Shown here: positions 1 through 8,400 of the stretch, piece by piece
Layout: every line of letters begins with the position of its first letter
Position numbering within the stretch: the stretch's first letter is position 1
Assembly: GCA_943788345.1 (NCBI GenBank)
Contig: CALSPX010000009.1
Coordinates: 1 to 64,000 of the forward strand
Source of the DNA: Ascidiaceihabitans sp023955215
GTDB lineage: Bacteria; Pseudomonadota; Alphaproteobacteria; Rhodobacterales; Rhodobacteraceae
DNA: 64,000 nucleotides
Direction of reading: 5' to 3'
Notes under the pieces: generated by a model
Database searches by the model: none
The model's input: only the letters and a program-made list of their open reading frames with translations
Told to the model about the DNA's origin: nothing
Program-made: the position numbers and the translations under genes

Positions 1-502
1 CGGTCAACCATTCTTGGAACGCAGCGCGCGCCACATCTGAGTAGCTGATGATGGTGTCATGACAGCCATATTCATTATCGATCTGCCACGCATGAATACG
101 CGGGTCCGCGCCATAACGATCGGCTAAAACGCGGGTGATCCGCTCGCAATCTTGAATATAGCCCTGATGGCTAAAGCAGTAATGGCGACGTGATCCAAAT
201 TTACGCGGATTGCCGTTTGCATCAACAGCCAGCATGTTGGGATGTTTTTCAATCATCCAACGCGGTGGCGTGGTTGTGGGCGTGCACATCACAACCTTCA
301 GCCCAGCATCCGCCAATACAGCAATCGCACGGTCCAACCATTCAAACGTGAACGTGCCCTCAACCTTTTCCAAACGGCTCCATGCAAATTCGCCGATACG
401 GACCCACGTGATACCAGTTTCCACCATGCGCTCTGCATCGCTTGCCCACATCGCCTCATCCCAATGTTCAGGATAATAGCATACGCCGAGTGTTGAAATC
501 AT
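1..502 (-). CDS. GH42 beta-galactosidase, N-terminal part (cut by window edge)
   Basis: Reading the minus strand from ATG at 502 gives 167 residues open to the window edge. It begins MISTLGVCYYPEHW, has an RIGEFAWSRLE block at about residues 35-45, TPTTTPPRWM near 74-83 and WQIDNEYG at 139-146. These are hallmarks of glycoside hydrolase family 42, and E144 in DNEYG is the predicted acid/base. The family releases galactose from beta-galactosides. There is no signal peptide, so it should act in the cytoplasm after uptake. The start overlaps the lactonase stop by 4 bp (TCAT at 499-502), making it the latest visible gene of the galactoside operon. The C-terminal three quarters, including the nucleophile, lie outside the window. 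Confidence 0.9.
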   Translation of the reverse strand, partial: MISTLGVCYYPEHWDEAMWASDAERMVETGITWVRIGEFAWSRLEKVEGTFTFEWLDRAIAVLADAGLKVVMCTPTTTPPRWMIEKHPNMLAVDANGNPRKFGSRRHYCFSHQGYIQDCERITRVLADRYGADPRIHAWQIDNEYGCHDTIISYSDVARAAFQEWLT

Positions 503-1359
503 AGGATCACCTGATGTTCTGATTGACCCGTCCCGGCATTTTCTGACAGGAACGTCATACCGTTGGAGGGTTGTTGTGGACGCGTTTCTGCCGACAAATC
601 AACGGCTGCGGTTGTGCAAAAAAGGGTGCGCAATTCCGGACCACCAAATGCAGGGCAGGAGGGTTGCAATGCATCGCATTCGATGGCGTTTATAAATTGC
701 CCATCCGTCGAGTAACATGCGATGCGTGATGCGCCCCATTGCGCAAGCCACATGTTCCCTGCGGCATCTATGACAGCGCCGTCTGGGTTCAGGTTTTCAG
801 ACCGTAGATCAAGGTAAACCTCTGGTTCCCCCGTGGGCCAGCCATCTTGTTGCTCTAACGGTTGGCGCATGACCAATTGCGTCACGGTGTCTGTGTAGTA
901 TGCAAATCGGCGGTCAGGACTGAAGCAAATCGCATTTGAAATCGTGATTGATGGAAACAGGTTGCGCAGTTCATCCTTGTACAAACGATAGATCGCACCC
1001 GCATCTTGTTCTGCGTTCTTACCCATCGTTCCAATCCAAAACCCGCCCCACGGATCGGCACGCCCGTCGTTCGAACGTGTGATAGGGTTGTCAGCTTCCA
1101 GCGCGATCACCAATTCGCGGGATCCGTCGTTTAGGGAAAATCTCCAAAGCCCAGTTTCCGAGGCGATTAGTAACGTGTCATGGTCAAGCCAACCAGCAGC
1201 CGAAACATGTTCGTCAAACTGCCATTCCTGTGGCCCATCATTGGTTCGCGTCAGCAGGCGTTTGCCAACAATATCAAACCAGAAAAGCTGTTGGCGGGTT
1301 GGGTGCCACAACGGGCCTTCACCCAATGCACAGACCCGATCATCGAAGACGCTGCTCAC
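499..1359 (-). CDS. SMP-30/gluconolactonase-family sugar lactonase (probable galactonolactonase)
   Basis: 286 residues of the SMP-30/regucalcin/LRE beta-propeller family, which hydrolyses sugar acid lactones. E14 (LGEGPLW), N142 (SNAICFSPD) and D193 (NPDGAVID) sit at the positions of the three metal ligands, and N97-D98 in RSNDGR at a substrate position. No signal peptide, so cytoplasmic. It overlaps dgoA upstream (1356-1359) and the GH42 gene downstream (499-502) by 4 bp each. Beside a sugar dehydrogenase, DgoK and DgoA the inferred substrate is the D-galactonolactone made by the dehydrogenase. Gluconolactone or arabinonolactone specificity cannot be excluded from sequence. Confidence 0.85.
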   Translation of the reverse strand: MSSVFDDRVCALGEGPLWHPTRQQLFWFDIVGKRLLTRTNDGPQEWQFDEHVSAAGWLDHDTLLIASETGLWRFSLNDGSRELVIALEADNPITRSNDGRADPWGGFWIGTMGKNAEQDAGAIYRLYKDELRNLFPSITISNAICFSPDRRFAYYTDTVTQLVMRQPLEQQDGWPTGEPEVYLDLRSENLNPDGAVIDAAGNMWLAQWGASRIACYSTDGQFINAIECDALQPSCPAFGGPELRTLFCTTAAVDLSAETRPQQPSNGMTFLSENAGTGQSEHQVIL

Positions 1360-1961
1360 GATATGGCTGCGTCATATGCGGCGACGATAGCCTTTGCAGC
1401 CACACCCACATCTTTTGCCGTCATGCCGGGTTTGTAGATGGCAGAGCCAAGGCCAAAGCCGTCAGCACTCGCTGCAATCCACTTGTCAAAATTGTCAGGT
1501 CCCGCGCCGCCGACCGCGAACACTTCGGTCCCAACTGGCAAGATGGCCCGCATCGCTTTCAAGCCCGATGGACCGGCCATTGAGCCGGGGAATAACTTTA
1601 ACCCATCTGCGCCCGCTTGGAGTGCTGCAAAAGCTTCGGTTGGTGTGAACACACCGGGCCAGCTTTGCATGCCTTTGGCTTTCGTGTGTGCAATGACCTT
1701 TGGATCGCAGTTTGGTGACACGATCAGTTTGCCCCCAACTGCATCAACTTGATCAACCTGTTCGGTTGTCAAAATTGTACCTGCACCGATCAATGCATCC
1801 TTGGCAAAGGCATCAACAATATTGCCGATGCTTTCAAAAGGATCAGGTGAATTTGTTGGCACTTCGATCCGGTCAATCCCAGCATCTAAAAGTGCTGCGG
1901 CCACGTCTACGGCTTCGGACGGTTTGATGCCGCGAAGGATTGCAATCAGTGGGCGGCTCAT
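1356..1961 (-). CDS. dgoA: 2-dehydro-3-deoxy-6-phosphogalactonate aldolase
   Basis: 201 residues of the KDPG/KDPGal class I aldolase family. IAILRG near the N-terminus, E33 in RIEVP, and the Schiff-base lysine K122 in LKLFPGS are all present. The RIEVPTNSP block carries Thr where many homologues have Leu. It cleaves 2-keto-3-deoxy-6-phosphogalactonate to pyruvate and glyceraldehyde 3-phosphate, the last step of the De Ley-Doudoroff pathway. 4-bp overlaps with dgoK (1958-1961) and the lactonase (1356-1359) indicate translational coupling. The galactonate rather than gluconate assignment rests on the dgoK neighbour and the galactosidases. Confidence 0.9.
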   Translation of the reverse strand: MSRPLIAILRGIKPSEAVDVAAALLDAGIDRIEVPTNSPDPFESIGNIVDAFAKDALIGAGTILTTEQVDQVDAVGGKLIVSPNCDPKVIAHTKAKGMQSWPGVFTPTEAFAALQAGADGLKLFPGSMAGPSGLKAMRAILPVGTEVFAVGGAGPDNFDKWIAASADGFGLGSAIYKPGMTAKDVGVAAKAIVAAYDAAIS

Positions 1962-2866
1962 GCTGTTTCCTTTACAAGGCGGTAGGCTGCTTGAAGACCT
2001 GCCAATGCCATGCGGGCACCATCGGCCACGGTTGCAGGGACACCCTGGGCGGCCAAAGCATCGGCGTAAATTTGGGATAAGTTGTTGGCCCCGACGACGG
2101 CAACCTGTTGGCCCAACCAGAACGGACGGGCAGCAGCCAATTCGGCACCGATCAACAGACCAGAAAGACGCGCACGCGCAACTTCTTTTGATTGCCCATT
2201 TAGCAAATCACAGGCGCGTAAATTAAACAGGTTTGCCGAAATCCGTTCGGGGCGCGAAAGGCTGTCAGCCAATGCTTCCTCAAAGGCGGCTTTGTCCCAA
2301 CCGTCAGTATCAACAGAATGGCGTAGTACGGATGAGGTGGACAACAACTCGAACTGCTCACCCGTCATATAGGTCTGAAAACTGACGACCTCGCCGGCGC
2401 TGACATGTGCCCATTTGGTGTGGGTTCCAGGAAGGCAAATAACGCCGTCCCAGCCAGAATTAAGGGCCAGAAATCCTGCGATCTGTGTTTCTTCACCGCG
2501 CATAACATCGGCTGGAGATGCTTGTTTAAGGCCTGGGATAACACGCACATGAAGACGTGGGTCATCGCATACAGGAAGCGCATGTTGGCTGTGATCGGGT
2601 TTTGCTGGGACCGCAGTGTAGGGTGCTTCGACCCAACCTTGGCGCGCGCCAACCATGCCACAGGCGATGACGGGGATTGTGCCAGCTCCAAGCCACCCTT
2701 GGATCAGTTTCAACAAGGCACCTTCAAATTGGTCACGTTCCAGTTTGGCCATGCCATCATCTGACTGGGCATGGGCAAGCTGAGTGCCACCTTGCATTGC
2801 CCAAACGCGCAAGTGTGTGGTGCCCCAGTCAACGGCGATCCAATCTGGTGTCACTTGTTCGCTCAT
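1958..2866 (-). CDS. dgoK: 2-dehydro-3-deoxygalactonokinase
   Basis: 302 residues, the usual DgoK length. The N-terminal DWGTTHLRVW is the family phosphate-binding motif. CLPGTHTKW and the MTGEQFELL segment that follows about 25 residues later are further DgoK signatures. It phosphorylates 2-keto-3-deoxy-D-galactonate with ATP to feed the aldolase encoded 4 bp away. It follows the SDR gene by 6 bp. The ATG at 2866 gives the canonical DgoK start, so no alternative was needed. Confidence 0.93.
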   Translation of the reverse strand: MSEQVTPDWIAVDWGTTHLRVWAMQGGTQLAHAQSDDGMAKLERDQFEGALLKLIQGWLGAGTIPVIACGMVGARQGWVEAPYTAVPAKPDHSQHALPVCDDPRLHVRVIPGLKQASPADVMRGEETQIAGFLALNSGWDGVICLPGTHTKWAHVSAGEVVSFQTYMTGEQFELLSTSSVLRHSVDTDGWDKAAFEEALADSLSRPERISANLFNLRACDLLNGQSKEVARARLSGLLIGAELAAARPFWLGQQVAVVGANNLSQIYADALAAQGVPATVADGARMALAGLQAAYRLVKETA

Positions 2867-2872
2867 CTCATA

Positions 2873-3640
2873 TCACCCTGTTACAACCACGCCGCCGTCC
2901 ACGACCATACACTGACCGGTCATCATACGGCTGGTGTTAGAGGACAGGAATAGCACGGCATCAATAATATCTTGAGGGGCCAAATGCTCCTTCAAGCATT
3001 GCGTTGCCAAATGTCCTGCCAATGCGTCTGGCGTGGCCCACTTGTCCAACTGTTTTGGCGTCAAAACCCAACCAGGTGCCAGCGCATTCACACGAATTTT
3101 TTCAGGTCCCAACTCACGGGCCAAGCTGCGTGACATCGCGGTGATACCACCGTTGGCAGAGGTGTAAGCCGTATAGCCAGCACCGCCCATGATGTAACTG
3201 ATCGAGCTGAAATTCACGATTGAACCACCCGAAGCCTTCATCAGGCGCGCCGCTTCTTGGCAGGCAAAGTAGTAGGATTTGAGATTGATCGACTGCATCC
3301 AATCCCAATATTCAGGCGTGACCTCGTCCAATACGTGGCGGTCATCATTGGCTGCATTGTTTACCAAAACATCCAAGCCACCGTGGGCCTTAGCCGCTTG
3401 GCGCATTGTGGCCTGCAAATGCTCGGTGTCTGTGATGTCGCCTTGCAAAAACAGCGGTGCGCGACCGTGTTTGGCTTCCATCTCTGCCACAAAAGCTGTG
3501 GCGTCTGATCTGCCAATGAACGCGACATTCGCACCCTGTGCTAAGAACCCGTCAGTCAGGGACGCACCGATGCCCGAACCGCCACCTGTTATGTAAACAG
3601 ACTTGCCAGAAATATCGTGGAATGTTGCATTCTGTGTCAT
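2873..3640 (-). CDS. SDR-family sugar dehydrogenase (probable galactose 1-dehydrogenase) with atypical active site
   Basis: 255 residues with the Rossmann motif TGGGSGIG (residues 18-25), NNAANDDRH (94-102) and a C-terminal GGVVVTG. The overall pattern resembles the Caulobacter XylB type of sugar dehydrogenase. By position it should oxidise D-galactose to galactonolactone with NAD(P). The catalytic Ser (S146) and Tyr (Y159, 13 residues later) are present, but the residue four after the Tyr is Asn (N163, codon AAC read from 3152-3154), not the expected Lys. It overlaps the GH4 gene by 4 bp (3637-3640). Function is inferred from context; whether it is catalytically normal is open. Confidence 0.75.
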   Translation of the reverse strand: MTQNATFHDISGKSVYITGGGSGIGASLTDGFLAQGANVAFIGRSDATAFVAEMEAKHGRAPLFLQGDITDTEHLQATMRQAAKAHGGLDVLVNNAANDDRHVLDEVTPEYWDWMQSINLKSYYFACQEAARLMKASGGSIVNFSSISYIMGGAGYTAYTSANGGITAMSRSLARELGPEKIRVNALAPGWVLTPKQLDKWATPDALAGHLATQCLKEHLAPQDIIDAVLFLSSNTSRMMTGQCMVVDGGVVVTG

Positions 3641-4995
3641 CCGTTTTTCCTTACGGCGCCGCGTGTCCAGTTAGGCAACCAGTCGCCATGGGCGATCAGA
3701 AGATCATCCACCATGGAACGAATTTGGCGCATATCCAGCTCAGCCGCAGTATGCGGGTCCATCATTGCAGCGTGATAGATGTGTTCTGGGTTCTCGTCCA
3801 CCAATGCACGGACTGTCAGTTCCTGCACGTTGATCTGGGTGCGCATGAGGGCCGTCAATTGCGGCGGAATGTCGTTGATCACGGTCGGCTGGATACCGTT
3901 GGCATCAACCAAACAAGGCGTTTCAACCGCAGCACCCGTTGGCAACTGTGGAAGCTGTCCGTGGTTGGGTAAGTTGCCATACATGACATAAGGCGTGTCA
4001 GTGACGATGGCGTTCATCAGTTCGGATGCAAATTCGTGGCTTTTGCAAACCTCGACGCTGCCAGAGGTCATCATCGTTGCCGCTTGTTCTTTCCACTCTG
4101 CTGCCTGTTCAACGCAGCGCATCGGATATTCATCTAACGGGATCGAGAATTCTTCGATCAAATCTTGGCGGCCTTCTTTGATGAACCACGGAACGTACTC
4201 AGCAAAGTGCTCTGAGCTTTCGGTGCAGAAATAGCCAAGCTGGTCCATAACCTCATAGCGCACTTTGTTGCCGCAACGTGGCATCAGCAATGGTGCCTTA
4301 GGCAACGCCCCAGACGTATAACCTTTGTTCAGCAAAGGATAGAGATCGCGCATCTCACCGCCAACGTCTTGTTCAAGGCGCAAGAAGAACGCGACGTGAT
4401 TGACGCCTGCAACTTTGTAACGCACCGATGATTGATCAATGTCCAAATCATGAGACAACTCTTGAACTGTATTCTGAACCGAGTGGCACAAGCCGACTTG
4501 CTTTAATGCAGGGAACCGTTCGGCCAAGGACCAGGTGTTGATCGCCATCGGGTTCACGTATTGTAGCAAAGTGGCATTCGGACACAGGTCTGCCATATCT
4601 TGTGCAATGCTCCACAACACAGGGACCGTGCGCAGGCCACGCATAATGCCGCCAACGCCCAAAGTGTCAGCGATGGTTTGGCGCAGGCCGTACTTTTTGG
4701 GGATGTCAAAATCGGTGACCGTGCATGGCTCGTACCCACCGACCTGAAACGCTGTGACCACAAAATCTGCACCGTCCAACGCCTCACGACGATCCAAGTG
4801 GGTCGTGACCGTTGCGTCTGTGCCTACGGTCTTGATCATCGTTTGGGCCAAAGCCTCGCTTTCAGCCAAACGGCCAGCGTCGATGTCCATCAGCGCAAAG
4901 TGGCTGTTGGCAAGGGCAGGGGTCAACAATGCGTCGCCCACGATGTTTTTCATAAAGATCGTAGAGCCGGCACCGATAAAGGTGATCTTTGTCAT
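3637..4995 (-). CDS. melA: GH4 NAD-dependent alpha-galactosidase (MelA type)
   Basis: 452 residues from ATG at 4995. An upstream in-frame extension to 5118 is rejected because it lacks family similarity and runs into the preceding permease gene. The NAD-binding GAGSTIF is at residues 9-15, C170 and H200 (CHSVQ and AGVNH motifs) are the predicted metal ligands, and VNPMAINTW lies near 147. GH4 enzymes use NAD and Mn to hydrolyse through redox chemistry; the CHSV motif is typical of the alpha-galactosidase and alpha-glucuronidase branch. Context with galactose catabolism favours melibiose-like alpha-galactosides. Cytoplasmic. It overlaps the SDR stop/start and lies 25 bp after the permease gene. 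Confidence 0.85.
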   Translation of the reverse strand: MTKITFIGAGSTIFMKNIVGDALLTPALANSHFALMDIDAGRLAESEALAQTMIKTVGTDATVTTHLDRREALDGADFVVTAFQVGGYEPCTVTDFDIPKKYGLRQTIADTLGVGGIMRGLRTVPVLWSIAQDMADLCPNATLLQYVNPMAINTWSLAERFPALKQVGLCHSVQNTVQELSHDLDIDQSSVRYKVAGVNHVAFFLRLEQDVGGEMRDLYPLLNKGYTSGALPKAPLLMPRCGNKVRYEVMDQLGYFCTESSEHFAEYVPWFIKEGRQDLIEEFSIPLDEYPMRCVEQAAEWKEQAATMMTSGSVEVCKSHEFASELMNAIVTDTPYVMYGNLPNHGQLPQLPTGAAVETPCLVDANGIQPTVINDIPPQLTALMRTQINVQELTVRALVDENPEHIYHAAMMDPHTAAELDMRQIRSMVDDLLIAHGDWLPNWTRGAVRKNG

Positions 4996-5020
4996 GTGTA
5001 TCGTCCGAAAGAAGTGGTTG

Positions 5021-5866
5021 TTATTTGACGGCACCCAAAGTGAGGCCCGCAATGAAGTGTTTTTGCATGAGGAAGAACATTGCGACGGGCGGCAAAGCAG
5101 CCACAATCGAACCGGCACTCATTAGGTGATACATCGCCCGAAATTGTGCGTTAAAGCTTGTAATCCCTGCAGTTACTGGCTGGGCATTTTCTCCTTGTGT
5201 GAGCACAATAGCCCAGAAGTAGTCGTTCCAGATGAAAGTAAAGATCAGTACCGATAATGCTGCCAGCGCTGGTTTCATCAACGGTAATACGATGTAAAAG
5301 AATATTTGCCATTCTCTTACACCCTCAACGCGCGCAGCTTCTATTAATTCGAATGGCAGAGCTTTTATAAAGTTGCGCATAAACAGCGTGCAAAACCCTG
5401 TTGAAAAAGCAATGTGGAATAGTATCAGGCCGGTTTTCGTGTCGTAAAGCCCCAGATCTAAGGTTAGGTCGCGAACAGGGATCATGAGAATTTGAAAGGG
5501 TACAAAGTTACCAGCAATAAACATGAAAAATAGAAAAAGGTTTGATTTAAATTTGTAGATGCCTAACGCAAAACCGGCCATCGCACTTAGGCCAACAGCT
5601 CCAAATACGGTTGGAATGGTGATGAAGAAAGAATTCATTATATAGCGTGGCATGGCTGAGTTGAGTACCTGGCCAAAATTCTCAAAAAATTGTAATTCTG
5701 AAGGCACGCCCCAATAATTGCCAGTTGTGAAATCGACGGCAGGGCGGATGGCAAATAATGCTACTGCGATCAAGGGTGCTAACCAAAGTAGCAATGTAAC
5801 AGGTAGTAACGCTTGATAAGCTAGTTGAGCAGAGCGGGTAGATTTTTCAATTGGTTTGGGAAACAT
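5021..5866 (-). CDS. ABC sugar transporter permease (MalG/UgpE type)
   Basis: 281 residues from ATG at 5866; the longer open frame to 5917 overlaps the upstream permease and lacks family similarity. About six membrane segments, with the inner-membrane EAA loop EAARVEGVREWQIFFYIVLP in the middle and the characteristic C-terminal end GLTLGAVK. It pairs with the permease ending at 5868, one base upstream of its start, and with the binding protein and the ATPase of the divergent operon. The stretch is visibly AT-rich compared with the catabolic genes downstream. Predicted role is CUT1-type oligosaccharide import, probably galactosides. Confidence 0.9.
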   Translation of the reverse strand: MFPKPIEKSTRSAQLAYQALLPVTLLLWLAPLIAVALFAIRPAVDFTTGNYWGVPSELQFFENFGQVLNSAMPRYIMNSFFITIPTVFGAVGLSAMAGFALGIYKFKSNLFLFFMFIAGNFVPFQILMIPVRDLTLDLGLYDTKTGLILFHIAFSTGFCTLFMRNFIKALPFELIEAARVEGVREWQIFFYIVLPLMKPALAALSVLIFTFIWNDYFWAIVLTQGENAQPVTAGITSFNAQFRAMYHLMSAGSIVAALPPVAMFFLMQKHFIAGLTLGAVK

Positions 5867-5867
5867 C

Positions 5868-6797
5868 TCAGTGGCCTGCCTTTTCGTCTTGGTACATGCG
5901 AAATAAGAAGTAACCAATGAACAATAGCATGATCAGAAATAAGATAACTGCGATTGCTGCACCATATCCCATTTTGAAGCCATATTCGGAGAGGGATTTT
6001 TCAAACATATAATAGCTAAGTACGCGGGTAGACCCAAATGGTCCTCCGTTGGTCATGATCGAGATTAGGTCAAACGAACGCAAGGCTCCAATCACAGTGA
6101 CAACAAAAGCGATGAATGTTGCTGGGCGTAGCTGTGGTAAAATAACATACCAAAGCATTTTAAGGCCTTTTGCTCCATCAAGGCGAGCAGCTTCTATTTG
6201 TTCAGGGTCAACTGCATTCAGTCCTGTTAAGTATAAAATCATGCAGTAGGCAGTCTGAGGCCACAGTCCAGCGATGATAATGCCATAGGTGGCAAGTTTG
6301 GGGTCGCCAAGGACGTTAACTGGGGCAAAACCCAAAACTCCAATGATGCCATTGAATAACCCAAACGTTGGGTCGTAGAACCAAGTAAACACAAGGCCTA
6401 CAACGATTTGACTGATCACAAAGGGAAAGAAGAACAGTGATTTGTAAAGGCGGATACCTGGGACTGTTTGGTTAAGAAATAGGGCAATAAATAATCCACA
6501 TGGTATGGCAAGAAGATAAAAAACCAACCATTTTGCGTTGTTCCAGATTGAAATATTGAAAGCACGGTCACGGGTTAGTAGTTTTTCATAATTCGCCAGC
6601 CCGATGTATTCAGCTTCTGATAGCCCGTCCCATTCAAAGAAAGATGTGTAAAAACTTTGGCTAATAGGCCAAATCACATATAGTGCAAACATGAGCATCG
6701 CTGGGATCAGAAACAGCCAAGGCGTGACAGAGATTTCATTGCGCGCATACCAACCCTTGTGGGGGAGCGCTGAGTGCATATGGTCTGTGTTTGTCAT
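5868..6797 (-). CDS. ABC sugar transporter permease (MalF/UgpA type)
   Basis: 309 residues. A short cytoplasmic N-terminus is followed by about six membrane segments, with the EAA loop EAARLDGAKGLKMLWYVILP before the last two. A GGAG ribosome-binding site precedes ATG at 6797. It forms the heterodimeric channel with the next gene, which starts one base after its stop. Two 60-base lines I counted inside this gene are about 37% and 45% G+C against about 58% in a flanking line, so the permease pair stands out in composition. A perfect hairpin separates it from the binding-protein gene. Confidence 0.9.
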   Translation of the reverse strand: MTNTDHMHSALPHKGWYARNEISVTPWLFLIPAMLMFALYVIWPISQSFYTSFFEWDGLSEAEYIGLANYEKLLTRDRAFNISIWNNAKWLVFYLLAIPCGLFIALFLNQTVPGIRLYKSLFFFPFVISQIVVGLVFTWFYDPTFGLFNGIIGVLGFAPVNVLGDPKLATYGIIIAGLWPQTAYCMILYLTGLNAVDPEQIEAARLDGAKGLKMLWYVILPQLRPATFIAFVVTVIGALRSFDLISIMTNGGPFGSTRVLSYYMFEKSLSEYGFKMGYGAAIAVILFLIMLLFIGYFLFRMYQDEKAGH

Positions 6798-6910
6798 GAA
6801 AAGCTCCAGGGCATCATCAGGTCAAGCCAATATAAGGGGCGATATCAATGATAAATCCTCACCAGAAATAGGCTGATGATATTAATTGGTGTATCTCTGG
6901 TGATAGATAA

Positions 6911-6942
6911 ATTGAGGGCATTGGTATTCCAATGCCCTCAAT
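6911..6942 (-). promoter_or_regulatory. Perfect 14-bp hairpin between binding-protein and permease genes
   Basis: ATTGAGGGCATTGG (6911-6924) and its exact complement (6929-6942) flank a TATT loop, starting 9 bp past the TAA of the binding-protein gene. No U-run follows in the minus-strand transcript, so full termination is unlikely. In other sugar ABC operons such a stem lowers expression of the permeases relative to the binding protein or protects the 3' end of its message. That role is inferred here. Confidence 0.6.
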
Positions 6943-6951
6943 TGGTTTAAT

Positions 6952-8208
6952 TTATTTGTACACGTCTGCGCGCATATCTTCTAGGCGATCTAGGATGTCA
7001 TCCAAGTTATCTGGGAATACCATGAATTCTTGCATGCCTTCCATTGCGCCTTGTGCCATTTCTGCAGGATAATCGCGGTCAAAGAATTGGGCTACGCCGC
7101 CTGGAGAGTTGGAAGAAAGCATGGCAAAGCCCTCTTGTAAGAACTTATCATCGTCGATTGACGCTTTCGAATTTACCGGTAATTGACCGAGGTTTGCGCC
7201 ATTGTTGATGATTGTTTGCTCTTCAGCTGATGCCATGTGCAACAAGAATGCACGCGCATTGTCTTTGTTTGCTGCGTTAGCAGGGATGTGGAACGTATCA
7301 GTTGGCGCATCTTCAGCTAGCGCCACACCAGCTGTGATCTCTGGGAACTGGTGAAAATCTAGCTTGCTGTCGTCAAGACCAGCTTCGCGCAGCGGTGCCA
7401 CAGCAAAGTTACCCTTCAGGATTGCAGCTGCGTCGCCGTTGACCAATAATGGTAAGGACTGCTGCCAATCTTTGTTCTGGTGGTCGTCAACAAACGCACC
7501 CATGTCAACAAGCTTGCGCCAGTTTGCGAATGTTTCGCGTACACGTGCATCAGTCCACGCTACCTTACCTGAAGCCAATTCCATGTGGAAATCAAATCCG
7601 TGTGTTCGCATGTTTAGGTAGTCAAACCAACCTGAAGCAGTCCACAACCATTTGGTGCCAATCGTGTAGCATTTCATGCCTGCATCTACAACTTTTTGGC
7701 AGTTGGACAGCATCTCGTCGAAGTTCGCAGGCTCTTTTATGCCAAGATCTTCATAAATGTCTTTGCGATAATAGATGCCCCACTGGTAATAAGTGTAGGG
7801 AACGCCCCATTGCTTACCGTCGATAGTCATTGCACCTTTGGTCGATGCCAATTCTTCGCCAATAACTGTGTCTGACCAAAGGTCGGATATGTCTTCGAAC
7901 AAGCCGGCTTTTACGTATGGTGTCATACGGTTTGCTGCGTACCATGTTGCAATGTCGGGAGAGTTAGCCGTTAAAAAATTTCGGATTTGCGTTTTGTAAG
8001 CTTCGCGGTCGATGACTGTTGTTTCGATGTTCATGTTCGGGTGTTTCTCTTGGAAACGGCCGATCATCTCTTCCATTGTCGCGCGTGGCGCAGGGTTAGA
8101 TGTGTCGAGGAAGATTTTTAGATCGCCTGACAATTCTGCGGATACTGGCATTGCCAGTATTGTGCTGGCAACAAGTGCAGCCAAAGTTGATTTAATTGTT
8201 AATTTCAT
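6952..8208 (-). CDS. ABC sugar transporter substrate-binding protein
   Basis: 418 residues from ATG at 8208, chosen because GGGAGT lies just upstream and the protein then begins with a clean Sec signal peptide (MKLTIK, hydrophobic stretch, VSA cleavage near residue 24). The mature part is a family 1 extracellular solute-binding protein (LKIFLDTSNPAPRATMEEM start; TYYQWGIYYRKDIYEDLG near residue 125). It is periplasmic, presenting sugar to the two permeases downstream. First gene of the galactoside operon; its promoter lies in the region shared with the divergent IclR gene. Confidence 0.92.
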   Translation of the reverse strand: MKLTIKSTLAALVASTILAMPVSAELSGDLKIFLDTSNPAPRATMEEMIGRFQEKHPNMNIETTVIDREAYKTQIRNFLTANSPDIATWYAANRMTPYVKAGLFEDISDLWSDTVIGEELASTKGAMTIDGKQWGVPYTYYQWGIYYRKDIYEDLGIKEPANFDEMLSNCQKVVDAGMKCYTIGTKWLWTASGWFDYLNMRTHGFDFHMELASGKVAWTDARVRETFANWRKLVDMGAFVDDHQNKDWQQSLPLLVNGDAAAILKGNFAVAPLREAGLDDSKLDFHQFPEITAGVALAEDAPTDTFHIPANAANKDNARAFLLHMASAEEQTIINNGANLGQLPVNSKASIDDDKFLQEGFAMLSSNSPGGVAQFFDRDYPAEMAQGAMEGMQEFMVFPDNLDDILDRLEDMRADVYK

Positions 8209-8252
8209 GTCGTACTCCCATAGTGCCACAAAGAGTGGCTTTCCATTAGATG

Positions 8253-8269
8253 GTTTCATTATCTGAAAC
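8253..8269. promoter_or_regulatory. Palindrome, candidate IclR-family operator
   Basis: GTTTCA, five bases (TTATC), TGAAAC: a perfect 6-bp inverted repeat about 45 bp in front of the binding-protein start, in the gap between that operon and the divergent iclR gene. Size and place fit a regulator operator for the sugar operon. The binding protein is inferred from proximity only. Confidence 0.5.
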
Positions 8270-8340
8270 TTATTTTTAATAATTGGAATTACGCATCGAA
8301 TCGCCTAGGTTGTCAACAGATCAGTTTGAGCCGCGAACTT

Positions 8341-8375
8341 TTTTACCCGGCGACGCGGGGGAAAATCGGGTAAAA
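8341..8375. promoter_or_regulatory. Long inverted repeat upstream of iclR
   Basis: TTTTACCCG (8341-8349) and CGGGTAAAA (8367-8375) are exact complements separated by 17 bases and end 25 bp before the iclR start. The spacing puts the half-sites about two and a half helical turns apart, centre to centre. It may be an autoregulatory site or a leader hairpin; it differs in sequence from the palindrome at 8253. Confidence 0.45.
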
Positions 8376-8400
8376 CTTATAGGCTAAAGGGAGTGACTTC

